Part shown: positions 1 to 8,322 of the stretch, in pieces
Layout of the letters: the number at the start of each line of letters is the position of its first letter
How positions within the stretch are numbered: the stretch's first letter is position 1
Assembly (NCBI GenBank): GCA_943329595.2
Contig: CALQEM020000039.1
Span: 1-20,022, forward strand
DNA from: CAIYMF01 sp943329595
Lineage (GTDB): Bacteria > Actinomycetota > Actinomycetes > S36-B12 > CAIYMF01
Direction of reading: 5' to 3'
DNA length: 20,022 nucleotides
Position numbers and translations under genes: made by a program
Notes under the pieces: generated by a model
Seen by the model: the letters and a program-made list of their open reading frames with translations, nothing else
The model's database searches: none
What the model was told of the DNA's origin: nothing

Positions 1-539
1 ATCGTGTAGGCCCTTGCGGTGCGGACGGCGTACATGGTGGCCTCGGTGCCCGAGTTGGTAAAGCGCACGAGGTCGATGCCGAAGCGTCGCTGGTAGCGCT
101 CGGCGACGTCGGTGGCTGAGGGCGAGGGGGTGACGAACAGGGTGCCTGTCTCGTTGAGGGCGCGCGTGACATGCTCGACCACCACGGGGTTGAGGTGGCC
201 CACGAGCATGGCGCCGAAGCCCATCGACAGGTCAAGGAGCTGGCGGCCGTCGACGTCGGTGAGCCAGGCGCCGCGGGCCGAGTCGATTGAGATGGGGTAG
301 GGGTCCCAGTGCTGGAACGACGACGTGACGCCCAGCGGCAGCGAATTGCTCGAGCGGATGTTGTGGGCCCCGGACTCAGGGGTTGAGGAGGCGAAACGCT
401 CCCACTCGGACTCCAGCAGCGACAGCACTCGCGCGCGGTCGATGGGCTCAGACGAGGTGGGCACCTGACGCCAGGTGGCGGGGTCATGCGCCGGCCACGA
501 ACTGGGCGCCTCTGTGGCTCGTACGGCTTCGAGTGTCAT
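1..539 (-). CDS. Class III PLP-dependent aminotransferase, N-terminal part (gene runs off left edge)
   Basis: About 179 codons are visible from ATG at 539, preceded by GGGAG with a 9-nt spacer. After a ~50-residue lead-in the protein reads like the N-terminal half of glutamate-1-semialdehyde aminomutase-type class III aminotransferases: RARGAWLTDVDG-like strand (here SARGAWLTDVDGRQLLDL), then MGFGAMLVGHLNP, and near the edge FTNSGTEATMYAVRTAR, the segment that binds the PLP phosphate in this fold. The catalytic lysine lies beyond the edge, so activity cannot be judged. The family moves amino groups between carbons of one substrate (aminomutase) or from an amine to a keto acid. True HemL is possible, but the extended N-terminus and lack of heme genes nearby make a catabolic omega-transaminase equally likely. 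The gene is divergent from the CapA-like gene. Confidence 0.85.
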   Translation of the reverse strand, partial: MTLEAVRATEAPSSWPAHDPATWRQVPTSSEPIDRARVLSLLESEWERFASSTPESGAHNIRSSNSLPLGVTSSFQHWDPYPISIDSARGAWLTDVDGRQLLDLSMGFGAMLVGHLNPVVVEHVTRALNETGTLFVTPSPSATDVAERYQRRFGIDLVRFTNSGTEATMYAVRTARAYT

Positions 540-570
540 GATGCGGGGCTCCCAGCGTCGAGGTACATGA

Positions 571-594
571 GTATCTAGTCCTACGGTATCAAGA
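571..594. promoter_or_regulatory. Candidate divergent promoter between aminotransferase and CapA-like gene
   Basis: The 187-bp gap between the divergent genes holds a near-symmetric TACGGTA. Read rightwards it gives TACGGT (582-587), which fits the actinobacterial TAnnnT -10 pattern; read leftwards it gives TACCGT (588-583), which would start a ~37-nt leader for the aminotransferase. No convincing -35 box is visible on either side. The rest of the gap (600-716) shows no gene I can support. Confidence 0.3.
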
Positions 595-716
595 TGCGAC
601 AGAGCCGCCAGCTACATGGGGCCGATCGCGAAACCAGAGTGCCTCGCCTTCGCACGCGAGTGCCGAGGTGTCACGGCTGTCGGGATACCCTCATGGCCAC
701 ATTGCCACCTCACCCC

Positions 717-721
717 AAGGA
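717..721 (+). promoter_or_regulatory. Ribosome binding site fixing the GTG start of the CapA-like gene
   Basis: AAGGA stands 5 nt before GTG 727. It selects this start over the upstream in-frame ATG at 616, which has no such site and would place 37 unlikely residues ahead of the signal peptide. Confidence 0.6.
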
Positions 722-726
722 TCGTT

Positions 727-2520
727 GTGTTTTTTCGCTCGCGTGCCCCTCGGGCGATGGCGGCAGCCGCGCTGAGTGGGGCACTCCTGTGCTGGCTCGG
801 AGTGGCTGAGCCAGCCTCGGCCTTCATCAGCAACTCCGACCCGACCTCCCAGAACTCCCCGACGGACTCGGGCGTTCCGGTCGCACCTGCCGCGCCCACT
901 CTGGTGCCGGGTGACGCTCGCATCGACGCGACCTGGGTTGCGCCGGCCGTTGGCGGGGAACCGCTCAGCGCTTTCCTGGTGGAGGTGAGCGCGCGGGCTG
1001 ATGACGGTTTTGTGGCCCCCACCGAGGGAAGTTGCGCCGACGTACTGCTTGCGACCGACACGGCCTGCAGCATCACCGGACTGGTCAACGGCACTCCCGC
1101 GTTCGTTCGCGTGATCGCCGTCAACGGTGTGGGTCCCAGCACCCCGTCGCCGGCGGCAGGACCGGTCACGCCGCGAACAATTCCCGGAGCCCCGGGACGT
1201 CCGCGCGCGGTGGGCGACTACGGAGCGCTGGTGGTGAACTGGCCAGCCCCAGCCTCCGACGGCGGGTCGCCAGTGACCGGCTATCGGGTGCGGGTGGGCA
1301 CCTCCCCCACCGGACCGTTCAACCTGGTGAGCCAGGGCACCTGTCGGGGCCTGCTGCGAGCTAGGTCATGCCAGGTGGCGGGACTGAGGGGTGGGCGCGC
1401 CTATTTCGTGATCGTGCGCGCTGCGAATGTGGCAGGGTCCGGTCCTGCCTCGGCGGTGTCTGCCTCGGCCACTGCTACTCCGCGGCCCGACATCGTGCTC
1501 GCGTTCGGGGGCGATGTGCACTTCAGCGGTTCTGCGGCTGCCCAGGCAGGCCCCGGAGGTTTGCGCACGCTTCCGGCCATTTTTGCCGGCGCCGACCTGT
1601 CGATGGTCAACCTCGAAACGGCGATCACTAGACGCGGCACCCCCGTGGCCAAGGAATTCTTATTCCGCGCAGACCCAGGGGTGCTCTCAACCCTCGCCCA
1701 CGCCGGGGTCGACGTGGTGACCATGGCCAATAATCACGGTGTCGACTTCGGCTCTGCCGGGCTCGAGACCAGCCTCAGGGCGCGACGCACGTCACCGGTG
1801 CCCATTGTTGGCATTGGCGCGAACACCGAGGATGCCATTCGGCCATGGACTGCCACGGTGAAGGGCACGTCGATCGCCTTCTTCGGCATGGTGGGGCTCG
1901 ACCTCGTGCACGAGGAGAACGCGGCCGTGGCCCGAAGCTGGCCGGCCACTGCCGACGGTCCAGGTCTTGCAGTGTGGAGCAACCATTCGCGACAGATTCT
2001 GGCAGCGGTGCGTGACTGGTCCACGCGGGTCGACGTGGTCGTTGTGTACGCGCACTGGGGCTACGAGAATGCCACGTGCCCGAATGCCGCCCAGCGCGCC
2101 GAGGCGCTGGCTCTCGAGGCTGCCGGAGCCGACATCATCGTGGGAGCTCACCCGCACGTGCTGCAGGGCGGCGGCTACCTCGGTAGAGCTGTGGTGGCGT
2201 ACTCGCTCGGTAACTTCGCGTGGTACGCGGGGGCTGGTAAGCCGAGCTCGGCCCTCTTCGTGCGGGTGCGCCACAACCGCGCGACCGGGTACTCGTGGCG
2301 ACCAACGTCCTACTCGGCGCGCGGGCTCCCGTACCTGGTCAGGGGGGCAGAGGCGCGTGAAACGAGGGCGCTGCTCGTCGATCGCTCCGCCGCGCGCTGC
2401 ACGGGCCTCAGCTCGAGGCGGGGATCCATGGCTCCGCTTCAGGTCCTGTCCGACAGCGACGGGCGCCGCGACCTTCCCCTGACCGCCGCCGAGCGCAGAG
2501 GCCATCCGGGGTTGGAGTAG
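727..2520 (+). CDS. Secreted CapA-family (PGA_cap) protein with two fibronectin type III domains
   Basis: From GTG 727 the protein has 597 aa. Residues 1-32 form a Sec signal peptide: arginines near the start, a hydrophobic core, and cleavage likely after ASA at 32. Two fibronectin type III-like domains follow (about 50-147 and 150-250), each ending in an AVNGVGPS- or AANVAGSG-like strand. Residues 255-~535 match the bacterial CapA fold, a calcineurin-like metallophosphatase relative: GGDVH (D263, H265), NLE (N295), NNH (335-337), AHWG (H443), GAHPHVLQ (H475, H477) and YSLGNF. The metal-binding set looks complete. CapA in Bacillus takes part in poly-gamma-glutamate capsule formation, but no capB or capC is present here, so a polyglutamate role is not supported; secreted phosphoesterase-like action on an envelope compound is an inference. 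It ends 9 bp from a convergent gene with no terminator seen. Confidence 0.85.
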   Translation: MFFRSRAPRAMAAAALSGALLCWLGVAEPASAFISNSDPTSQNSPTDSGVPVAPAAPTLVPGDARIDATWVAPAVGGEPLSAFLVEVSARADDGFVAPTEGSCADVLLATDTACSITGLVNGTPAFVRVIAVNGVGPSTPSPAAGPVTPRTIPGAPGRPRAVGDYGALVVNWPAPASDGGSPVTGYRVRVGTSPTGPFNLVSQGTCRGLLRARSCQVAGLRGGRAYFVIVRAANVAGSGPASAVSASATATPRPDIVLAFGGDVHFSGSAAAQAGPGGLRTLPAIFAGADLSMVNLETAITRRGTPVAKEFLFRADPGVLSTLAHAGVDVVTMANNHGVDFGSAGLETSLRARRTSPVPIVGIGANTEDAIRPWTATVKGTSIAFFGMVGLDLVHEENAAVARSWPATADGPGLAVWSNHSRQILAAVRDWSTRVDVVVVYAHWGYENATCPNAAQRAEALALEAAGADIIVGAHPHVLQGGGYLGRAVVAYSLGNFAWYAGAGKPSSALFVRVRHNRATGYSWRPTSYSARGLPYLVRGAEARETRALLVDRSAARCTGLSSRRGSMAPLQVLSDSDGRRDLPLTAAERRGHPGLE

Positions 2521-2529
2521 TGGTCTGGC

Positions 2530-4173
2530 TTAGCCCTCGGCCTGGTCGAACACTGTGCGGCCTGCCGCCACGGTGAGCTCGACCCTGGCGTCGGAAATCT
2601 CGCTCACGTCGTAGTCGAAGAGGTTGCGGCTGAGAACCGCGAGGTCAGCGCGTTTGCCTGCCTCGATGGTGCCGGAGTCGGTCTCGTCGTGGTTCATGTA
2701 GGCGGTGCCGCTCGTGAAGGCCGCCAGAGCCGTGTCGAGGCTGAGTCGCTGGTCGGGCAGGAAGGCCGCGTTGTGCCGGTTTTCGGGATCGATCCGGGTG
2801 ACGGCCACCTCGATCTCTTCCAGCACGTTGGCGGTGGTCACCGACCAGTCGCTACCCATGGCCAGCTTCGCCCCCGAGCGCTGCAGGTCGGCGAACGGGT
2901 ACTGCATGGCTGACCTGTCGTCGCCGAGGTACGGCATCGTCAGCTCTGCCATCTGAGGCTCCATCTGGGCCCAGTAGGGCTGGCAGTTGGCCACCACGCC
3001 GAGAGCCTGAAAGCGAGGCACGTCGGAGGGCTGCACCACCTGAATATGGGCGATGTTGTGGCGGTTGTCGGAGGCGCCGTTGGCCGCACGCGCCGCCTCG
3101 ACCGCGTTGAGGGCGTTGCGCACCGCGCGGTCGCCGATGGCGTGCATGTGCACCTGAAAACCGAGGCGGTCGAGTTCTGTTACGGCGGCGTTGAGCAGGT
3201 CGGGCTCGAGGAAGGCGATTCCGCTGTTGTCGGTGTGGCCGCCGCAGCCGTCGCAGTAGGGCTGCAGCATCGCGCCGGTGTAGTTCTCAAGCACTCCGTC
3301 GGTCATGATCTTGACGGTCGTGGGGTGGAACGAGCCAGCCGCCATGGTTTCCCGGGCCTGCACGAAGCCGTCGATCTGCTCGAGACCGCGATCGCGCTCC
3401 CACCACAGCGACCCAATCACGTTCGCCGTGAGCCGGTCGGACGAGGCGAGGCTTCGGTAGGCCGTGGCGGTGTCGGGCGTGACCCAGGCGTCCTGCCAGG
3501 CGGTGATGCCGTAAGCGTGGAGGAAGGCCTGTGCGTTCAGCAGCGCGCCCTCCCAGTCGATCACCGACGGAACAGGCAGCACGTTGTCGTTCATCGAGTA
3601 GGCCGCACCCTCGTGGAGGGTTCCGGTGGCCTCTCCGGTGACGGGATCGCGCTCGATTCGCCCGTCGATGGGGTCGGGGGTGTCGCGGGTGATACCTGCC
3701 AGCTCGAGCGCCCGACTGTTGACCCAGGCCCCGTGCACATCGCGGTTAAACAGGAACACGGGCCGATCGGGTACCACCGCGTCGAGGTCCTCCTTACGCG
3801 GAGTGCCGCCGGGGAAGTACTCCATGGCCCAGCCACCGCCGATGATCCACTCGTCGTCGGGGTGCGCGTCGGCGTGCGCTCGAATCGCGGCGAGGTAGTT
3901 GTCGCGACCCTCGATATCGTTGAGAAAGATGTTCATTCGGTTGCGACCGCCGAAGGGCGGATGGATGTGCGAGTCCTGGAACCCCGGAACCACCATGCGT
4001 CCTGGCAGGTGGCGCCGCACCGTGCGAGGGCTGGCTAGGGCGAGCACCTCCTCGGTGGTCCCGACTGCCACGATTCGATCTCCCGCCAGCGCGACGGCCT
4101 CGGCCATCGTGCGAGAGGAGTCGCCGGTGTACACGGCGGCGCCGGTGATGATCAGGTCGGGGCTGGTGGGCAT
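2530..4173 (-). CDS. YtcJ-like metal-dependent amidohydrolase (amidohydrolase family 3), downstream paralog
   Basis: 547 aa from ATG 4173, preceded by GGAGGA with a 4-nt spacer. The order of motifs is that of YtcJ-like amidohydrolases: N-terminal beta-sandwich strand, DSHIHP (67-72, metal ligands H69 and H71), WIIGGGW, a lysine in VKIMTDGV (K288), HMHAIGD (342-348), HNIAHIQ (H376), GSDW (D442), and the C-terminal beta-sandwich return ending in AGRTVF. Length fits the family. These are cytosolic zinc-type hydrolases of amide, carbamate or cyclic C-N bonds; many members have no known substrate. The gene lies 27 bp behind a second YtcJ paralog in the same direction, so the two are probably cotranscribed, and the pair is divergent from the amidase/ABC operon. 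The substrate is not deducible. Confidence 0.9.
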   Translation of the reverse strand: MPTSPDLIITGAAVYTGDSSRTMAEAVALAGDRIVAVGTTEEVLALASPRTVRRHLPGRMVVPGFQDSHIHPPFGGRNRMNIFLNDIEGRDNYLAAIRAHADAHPDDEWIIGGGWAMEYFPGGTPRKEDLDAVVPDRPVFLFNRDVHGAWVNSRALELAGITRDTPDPIDGRIERDPVTGEATGTLHEGAAYSMNDNVLPVPSVIDWEGALLNAQAFLHAYGITAWQDAWVTPDTATAYRSLASSDRLTANVIGSLWWERDRGLEQIDGFVQARETMAAGSFHPTTVKIMTDGVLENYTGAMLQPYCDGCGGHTDNSGIAFLEPDLLNAAVTELDRLGFQVHMHAIGDRAVRNALNAVEAARAANGASDNRHNIAHIQVVQPSDVPRFQALGVVANCQPYWAQMEPQMAELTMPYLGDDRSAMQYPFADLQRSGAKLAMGSDWSVTTANVLEEIEVAVTRIDPENRHNAAFLPDQRLSLDTALAAFTSGTAYMNHDETDSGTIEAGKRADLAVLSRNLFDYDVSEISDARVELTVAAGRTVFDQAEG

Positions 4174-4200
4174 GAAGTCCTCCGTGAGTGGTTCGGGGGG

Positions 4201-5805
4201 TCAGGAATCGGATCGAAACACGACGTCGCCGTCGACGACGGTGAGGTGCACTGGCAGTTCGGTGACGTCGGCCGCGGGGGTGGTGGCGGGGTCGGCGCCC
4301 CAGGCTACGAGGTCTGCCTGGAAGCCCACCCGCAGTTGCCCTGCGTGACCCTCGTCGCCGGTAGCTCGCGCCGAATTGACCGTGTATCCGGCGAGCGTCT
4401 CGAGACCGCTCAGCGGCCTACTTGCCCCAATGGGTCCATGCTCGGGGCGGTCAGGGGCACGACGCAACTGGGCCGACAGGAACCCCATGCGCGGGTCGTA
4501 GGGCGCCACGGGCCAGTCGGACCCCAGCACCACCAGCGCGCCATCGGCAGAGAGGTCGCCCGACGGCATCACATGCTCGCATCGCGGCCTACCGAGCCTG
4601 CTCGACCAGGGGTCGGTGAGGTCGGGAGTCAGCCAGCGCAGGTGAATCGGCTGCATCGACGCCGTGATGCCCATCGGCCGGAAGCGGGACACCGTCGAGC
4701 CGGGCACCGTCTCGATGTGCTCGATCCGGTGGCGCTGAGGGCCGGGAGTAAGCGACCCGTAGGTGTCGAGCACCTCGCGCACGGCACGGTCTCCGATCGC
4801 ATGGGTCGTGATGCGAAAGCCAGACTCGTGGAAGCGCCGGATGGTGTCGCGATAGGCCTGCGGATCGGGCCACATCGGGTTGAGCCCGTCGCCGTGGGTA
4901 TCAGGCTCCTCGAGCCATGCGGTTCCGGTGTCGATCACGCCATCGATCATGAACTTGGTGGCAGCCGCCTTCCAGCGCCTACCGCTGAGGTCGCGACTGC
5001 GGATGAGGTGGGCGATAGTGTCGTCGTCCTGAGTGGCGTCAACCCAGTAGTGCAGGTGCACTCGGAGTCCGAGGTCACCACGTGCTTCGAGGGCCGCGAG
5101 CACCTCCCCCGTTCCGGTGTCGCCGTCCATCTGGTGCACGCCGGTAATGCCCACGGCATTCTGCGCCCGGATCGCCGCCGCGTACCACTCGAGCTTCTCG
5201 TCGGCTGTGGCCACGGGCCGAGCAGACAGCACCGACGAAATGGCCGACATCTCGCGCAGTTCGCCGGTGGGCCGCCCCTCGGAGTCGCACACGATGAAAG
5301 CTCCGTCGTCGAACTCGCGTGAGCCTGTGACCCCTGCCAGACGGAGTGCGTGCTCGTTGGCGAGCCCGGTGTGCACGTCGAGCGTAAACAGCAGCACGGG
5401 TCCGTCTCCTGCGGCAGCGTCGATGAGCTCGTGGTGGAAGGGGGCGCCCTCGAGGGCCGCATACTCGAATGCGTACCCGACGATCCACTCCCCCGGGCCC
5501 ACGCGGCGTCGCTCTGCAGCCAAGATTTCGCGAACGTGCGCGAGAGTGTCGACCCGGTCGAACGAGGGCCCCTGGCCAAACTCGGCACCCATCAGCAGGT
5601 GCTGGTGCCCGTCGACGATGCCCGGCGTGAGATGCCAGCCAGCTCCGTCGATGACCTCGGTGCGTGCATCACAAGCGTCGCGCACCTCGGCATCGGTGCC
5701 CAGTGCCACGATCACGCCGTCGGAGAAGGCCACCGCCGAGGCGAAGGGAAGCGCAGGATTCATCGTGCGAATGCTGGCACCGAGGATGGCGCGTTCAGCT
5801 GACAT
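4201..5805 (-). CDS. YtcJ-like metal-dependent amidohydrolase, upstream paralog
   Basis: 534 aa from ATG 5805. The reading frame stays open upstream to 6057, but the GGAGG 5 nt before 5805 and the typical first strand (AILGASIRTMNP) choose this start; the longer version would overlap the divergent amidase. Motifs: DGHQH (65-69, H67 and H69), a conserved lysine in TKFMIDGV (K284), THAIGD (H335), RIEHIE (H363) and LGSDWP (D430). It shares the architecture of its neighbour but differs widely in residues, so the pair is an old duplication or two independently acquired family members rather than a recent copy. The first metal motif is DGHQH against DSHIH in the neighbour. Cotranscription and divergence from the amidase suggest successive hydrolytic steps on one compound; that is inference. 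Confidence 0.9.
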   Translation of the reverse strand: MSAERAILGASIRTMNPALPFASAVAFSDGVIVALGTDAEVRDACDARTEVIDGAGWHLTPGIVDGHQHLLMGAEFGQGPSFDRVDTLAHVREILAAERRRVGPGEWIVGYAFEYAALEGAPFHHELIDAAAGDGPVLLFTLDVHTGLANEHALRLAGVTGSREFDDGAFIVCDSEGRPTGELREMSAISSVLSARPVATADEKLEWYAAAIRAQNAVGITGVHQMDGDTGTGEVLAALEARGDLGLRVHLHYWVDATQDDDTIAHLIRSRDLSGRRWKAAATKFMIDGVIDTGTAWLEEPDTHGDGLNPMWPDPQAYRDTIRRFHESGFRITTHAIGDRAVREVLDTYGSLTPGPQRHRIEHIETVPGSTVSRFRPMGITASMQPIHLRWLTPDLTDPWSSRLGRPRCEHVMPSGDLSADGALVVLGSDWPVAPYDPRMGFLSAQLRRAPDRPEHGPIGASRPLSGLETLAGYTVNSARATGDEGHAGQLRVGFQADLVAWGADPATTPAADVTELPVHLTVVDGDVVFRSDS

Positions 5806-5810
5806 GGTGG

Positions 5811-5815
5811 CCTCC
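5811..5815 (-). promoter_or_regulatory. Ribosome binding site fixing the start of the upstream YtcJ paralog
   Basis: GGAGG on the minus strand with a 5-nt spacer to ATG 5805. Confidence 0.7.
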
Positions 5816-5848
5816 AGATGTCCGGGCACATGAGTGCCCGAGGATCGG

Positions 5849-5877
5849 ACGCTAGCAGAGCCGCGATCCGCTAGCGT
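5849..5877. promoter_or_regulatory. Inverted repeat with divergent TAGCGT boxes: candidate divergent promoter/operator
   Basis: ACGCTAGC (5849-5856) and GCTAGCGT (5870-5877) form perfect 8-bp arms around a 13-bp spacer. Each arm holds TAGCGT pointing away from the centre: minus strand 5854-5849 towards the amidohydrolases, plus strand 5872-5877 towards the amidase. TAGCGT fits the TAnnnT -10 pattern, and the same hexamer occurs 7 nt before the GTG at 14266. The arms may be two back-to-back -10 boxes, a regulator site, or both. The remaining sequence to 5932 shows only the amidase ribosome binding site. Confidence 0.45.
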
Positions 5878-5923
5878 GCTCTCACAGTGCGGGCCGGACA
5901 TCAATGTCGGGTCCCTGAGGGCT

Positions 5924-5928
5924 GGAGG
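5924..5928 (+). promoter_or_regulatory. Ribosome binding site supporting the GTG 5933 start of the amidase
   Basis: GGAGG lies 4 nt before GTG 5933. Spacing is slightly short, but the alternatives are worse: the ATG at 5834 lies across the divergent promoter, and GTG 5945 or 5951 are too far from it. Confidence 0.5.
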
Positions 5929-5932
5929 TTCG

Positions 5933-7372
5933 GTGGGCGATCTGGTGTATGTGAGCGCCACCGACGTGATCGCCGGTTTTCGCGCACGCACCCTGTCGCC
6001 CGTCGACGTGCTGGAGGCCGTGGTCGACCGCATTGCGGCGGTGGAGCCCATCGTCAACGCCTTCGCGGAGCTTCGCCTCGACGAGGCGCGCGAGTCAGCG
6101 CGCGAGGCCGAGCGTCGCTATGCGGGGCAGGGCCCCGCGCCGCGGCCGCTTGAGGGCCTGCCGGTGGCGATCAAGGAGGAGCAGCCGGTCGCCGGGTGGA
6201 GCATGCGGTACGGGTCCGAGCTGACCGAGGGGCTGGTGGCCGAAACCACCCACCCTGTTGTGGAGCGCCTGCTGGCAGCCGGCGCGATCGCGCACGGGCG
6301 CACGACGACGCCCGAGTTCAGCTGCGCCGCCTTCACCCACTCCACGCTCTGGGGAGTGACACGCAACCCGTGGAACCCCGAGTTCACTCCCGGGGGGTCG
6401 TCAGGCGGTAGTGGCGCAGCCCTCGCGTCGGGCACCGCCTACCTCGCGACGGGCTCCGACATCGGCGGGTCGATCAGAATTCCCGCGTCGTTCTGCGGTG
6501 TCGTTGGCTTTAAGCCCCCCTACGGGCGCGTTCCCGCGCTTCCCCCGTACAACCTCGACGTCTTTTGCCACGACGGGCCGATGGCACGCTCGGTAGCCGA
6601 CTGCGCGCTTTTCGAGAACACCATCGTGGGCCCCCATCCGCTGGACCACGTGTCGCTCCGGCCGCGGCTGCTGATTCCTGACGAGCTCGCGGGCATCGAG
6701 GGGATGCGCATCGGGCTCATCCCCAGGCTAGGAGACTTCCCAGTCGACCCCGAAGTGGTCGCGGCGACCCGAGCCTTCGGTGAGGTGCTCGCGCGGGCCG
6801 GGGCCATCGTGGAGGAGATCGACCTGCCCATCACGCGTGAGCTCGTGCACGACGCGGCGCTGCCCCATTACGGCGCCCTGATGGGACCCTCGATGCGGGT
6901 TGACCCGTCGGACGAGCGACTGATGCCCTATACGCGGGACTTCCTCCGCAGGGCCCGTGAGGGGTTTGAGCGCATCGGCATGTTTCCTGGCCAACTGCTC
7001 GAGGCGCAGGTGCACACAATCCTGGGCGAGGCGTTCGAGCGGTTCGATGCTCTGGTCGTCTACACCCTCGGCACCCTCGGCCTCCAGGCTGACTCGCACC
7101 ACGTCGACGAGAAGGCCGTCGTCGACGGTGAGGTGCTCGACTTCTACCTCACGTCGGCGACCACGCCCGTATTCAACATCGCTAGCAGACATCCGGTGCT
7201 CAACGTTCCCTCTGGAATTTCGAGCACTGGGGTGCCCATGGGAGTCCAGATCGTGGCGCCGACGTACGACGACGTCACGGCATTCCGCGTGGGGGCGGCC
7301 GCCGAGCGTGAACTGCGCTGGTGGGCCGACCCGTCATGGCGGCCGACTATGACGGGTCCGTCGCAGCCATGA
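5933..7372 (+). CDS. Amidase signature family enzyme
   Basis: 479 aa from GTG 5933. It carries the full amidase signature core: catalytic K81 in LPVAIKE, the glycine/serine run TPGGSSGGS with cis-Ser S156, and nucleophile S180 in GSDIGGSIR, followed by GVVGFKP. The 24-residue spacing between the two serines is that of the family. Such cytosolic enzymes hydrolyse amides to a carboxylate plus ammonia or an amine. It is not likely to be GatA, because no gatB or gatC is adjacent. Its stop overlaps the ATG of the first permease gene (ATGA at 7369), so its product is translationally tied to the transporter, which argues that the imported compound or a product of it is the amidase substrate. The N-terminal start is less certain than the rest. 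Confidence 0.9.
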   Translation: MGDLVYVSATDVIAGFRARTLSPVDVLEAVVDRIAAVEPIVNAFAELRLDEARESAREAERRYAGQGPAPRPLEGLPVAIKEEQPVAGWSMRYGSELTEGLVAETTHPVVERLLAAGAIAHGRTTTPEFSCAAFTHSTLWGVTRNPWNPEFTPGGSSGGSGAALASGTAYLATGSDIGGSIRIPASFCGVVGFKPPYGRVPALPPYNLDVFCHDGPMARSVADCALFENTIVGPHPLDHVSLRPRLLIPDELAGIEGMRIGLIPRLGDFPVDPEVVAATRAFGEVLARAGAIVEEIDLPITRELVHDAALPHYGALMGPSMRVDPSDERLMPYTRDFLRRAREGFERIGMFPGQLLEAQVHTILGEAFERFDALVVYTLGTLGLQADSHHVDEKAVVDGEVLDFYLTSATTPVFNIASRHPVLNVPSGISSTGVPMGVQIVAPTYDDVTAFRVGAAAERELRWWADPSWRPTMTGPSQP

Positions 7373-8322
7373 CAATCGTGCGCTTCCTCGTCGGTCGACT
7401 GATCGCGCTGGTTATCACGCTGCTGATTGCGAGTTTTCTGATCTACGGTGCGCTGTTCATCGCCCCCGGCACACCCCTCTCGTTCCTCACTCGCGGCCGT
7501 ACGGTCTCTCCCGAGGACCTCGCCGCGATTAAGGCGCAGTACCACCTCGACGAGCCCTTTATCGCGCAGTATGGGCACTGGCTGGGAGGCATCCTGCACG
7601 GCGACTTCGGCTCCTCAATCGTGGGCAAGGCGCCCGTGATCAGTCTTATTAGCGGTCGAACGCTGAACACGGTCGCACTGGTGCTGTGCGCCTCGGCCCT
7701 GATCCTCGCGGTCGGCCTCGTGGTGGGAGTAGTCGCTGGACTCAAGCCGGGCTGGGTCGACTCCTCGCTCATGCTCACGGCAACGGCCGCGATGGCGATT
7801 CCGGCCTTTGTCGCAGCCATCGCGCTGATCGCCGTGTTTGCCGTGAACCTCAAGTGGTTCCCGGTCTTCGGCGCGGGCGACGGGCTCTCCGACCGGCTTT
7901 ACCATCTCGTGCTGCCCAGTGTGGCCCTCGCACTGGCGTCGGTCGCGTATGTCGCACGGCTCACTCGGGCGTCGATCCGCTCCGAGGCAGACTCAGACCA
8001 TGTGCAGACAGCGATCAGTCGTGGTCTGCCCTCGCGCGTGATCACCCAGCGCCACATCCTGCGCAACGCGATGATTCCGATTGTGACCGTGGCCGGGCTC
8101 ACGATCGGAGGCCTCATTGCGGGTGCGGTGGTCATCGAGCAGGTGTTCCAGCTCAACGGACTCGGAAGCTACCTAGTGCAGGCGGTCGGACAGAAGGACT
8201 TCCCCGTGGTGCAGGCGATCTGCCTGCTGCTGGTGGCCGCCTTCATCGTGCTCAACACGCTCGTCGACATCGCGTACTCATTCCTCGACCCGCGCGTCAA
8301 CGTCGGGAGGCAGAACGGATGA
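7369..8322 (+). CDS. DppB/OppB-type ABC transporter permease
   Basis: 317 aa from ATG 7369, which overlaps the amidase stop by 4 nt; in-frame starts further up (7321, 7336) would add 11-16 hydrophilic residues inside the amidase and are less likely. The protein has the layout of the first permease of peptide/nickel importers: a TM helix at ~11-32, an extracytoplasmic part with HLDEPFIAQYGHWLGGILHGDFGSS-like sequence (60-83), then five hydrophobic segments. The cytoplasmic coupling loop that contacts the ATPases is at about 205-240 (ISRGLPSRVITQRHILRNA). It ends in FLDPRV as in DppB. It pairs with the next gene to make the membrane channel; the specificity comes from the binding lipoprotein at 11160. 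Confidence 0.92.
   Translation: MTIVRFLVGRLIALVITLLIASFLIYGALFIAPGTPLSFLTRGRTVSPEDLAAIKAQYHLDEPFIAQYGHWLGGILHGDFGSSIVGKAPVISLISGRTLNTVALVLCASALILAVGLVVGVVAGLKPGWVDSSLMLTATAAMAIPAFVAAIALIAVFAVNLKWFPVFGAGDGLSDRLYHLVLPSVALALASVAYVARLTRASIRSEADSDHVQTAISRGLPSRVITQRHILRNAMIPIVTVAGLTIGGLIAGAVVIEQVFQLNGLGSYLVQAVGQKDFPVVQAICLLLVAAFIVLNTLVDIAYSFLDPRVNVGRQNG

Noticed and set aside
616..726. Upstream ATG start for the CapA-like protein
   Set aside because: No ribosome binding site, and it would bury the signal peptide; GTG 727 has AAGGA at proper spacing.
3046..4038. Long plus-strand open frame (330 codons) opposite the YtcJ-like gene
   Set aside because: Antisense shadow caused by G/C-biased third positions; no recognisable protein, and the opposite strand has full family motifs.
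4246..5322. Plus-strand open frame of 358 codons opposite the upstream YtcJ paralog
   Set aside because: Shadow frame; the minus strand carries all metal-binding motifs in order.
5806..6057. Upstream extension of the YtcJ-like gene to an ATG at 6057
   Set aside because: It would cover the divergent promoter and the start of the amidase in antisense; GGAGG with 5-nt spacing and the family's first strand support ATG 5805.
5933..7372. Amidase as GatA of a tRNA-dependent amidotransferase
   Set aside because: No gatB or gatC nearby, and the gene is coupled to a transporter operon.
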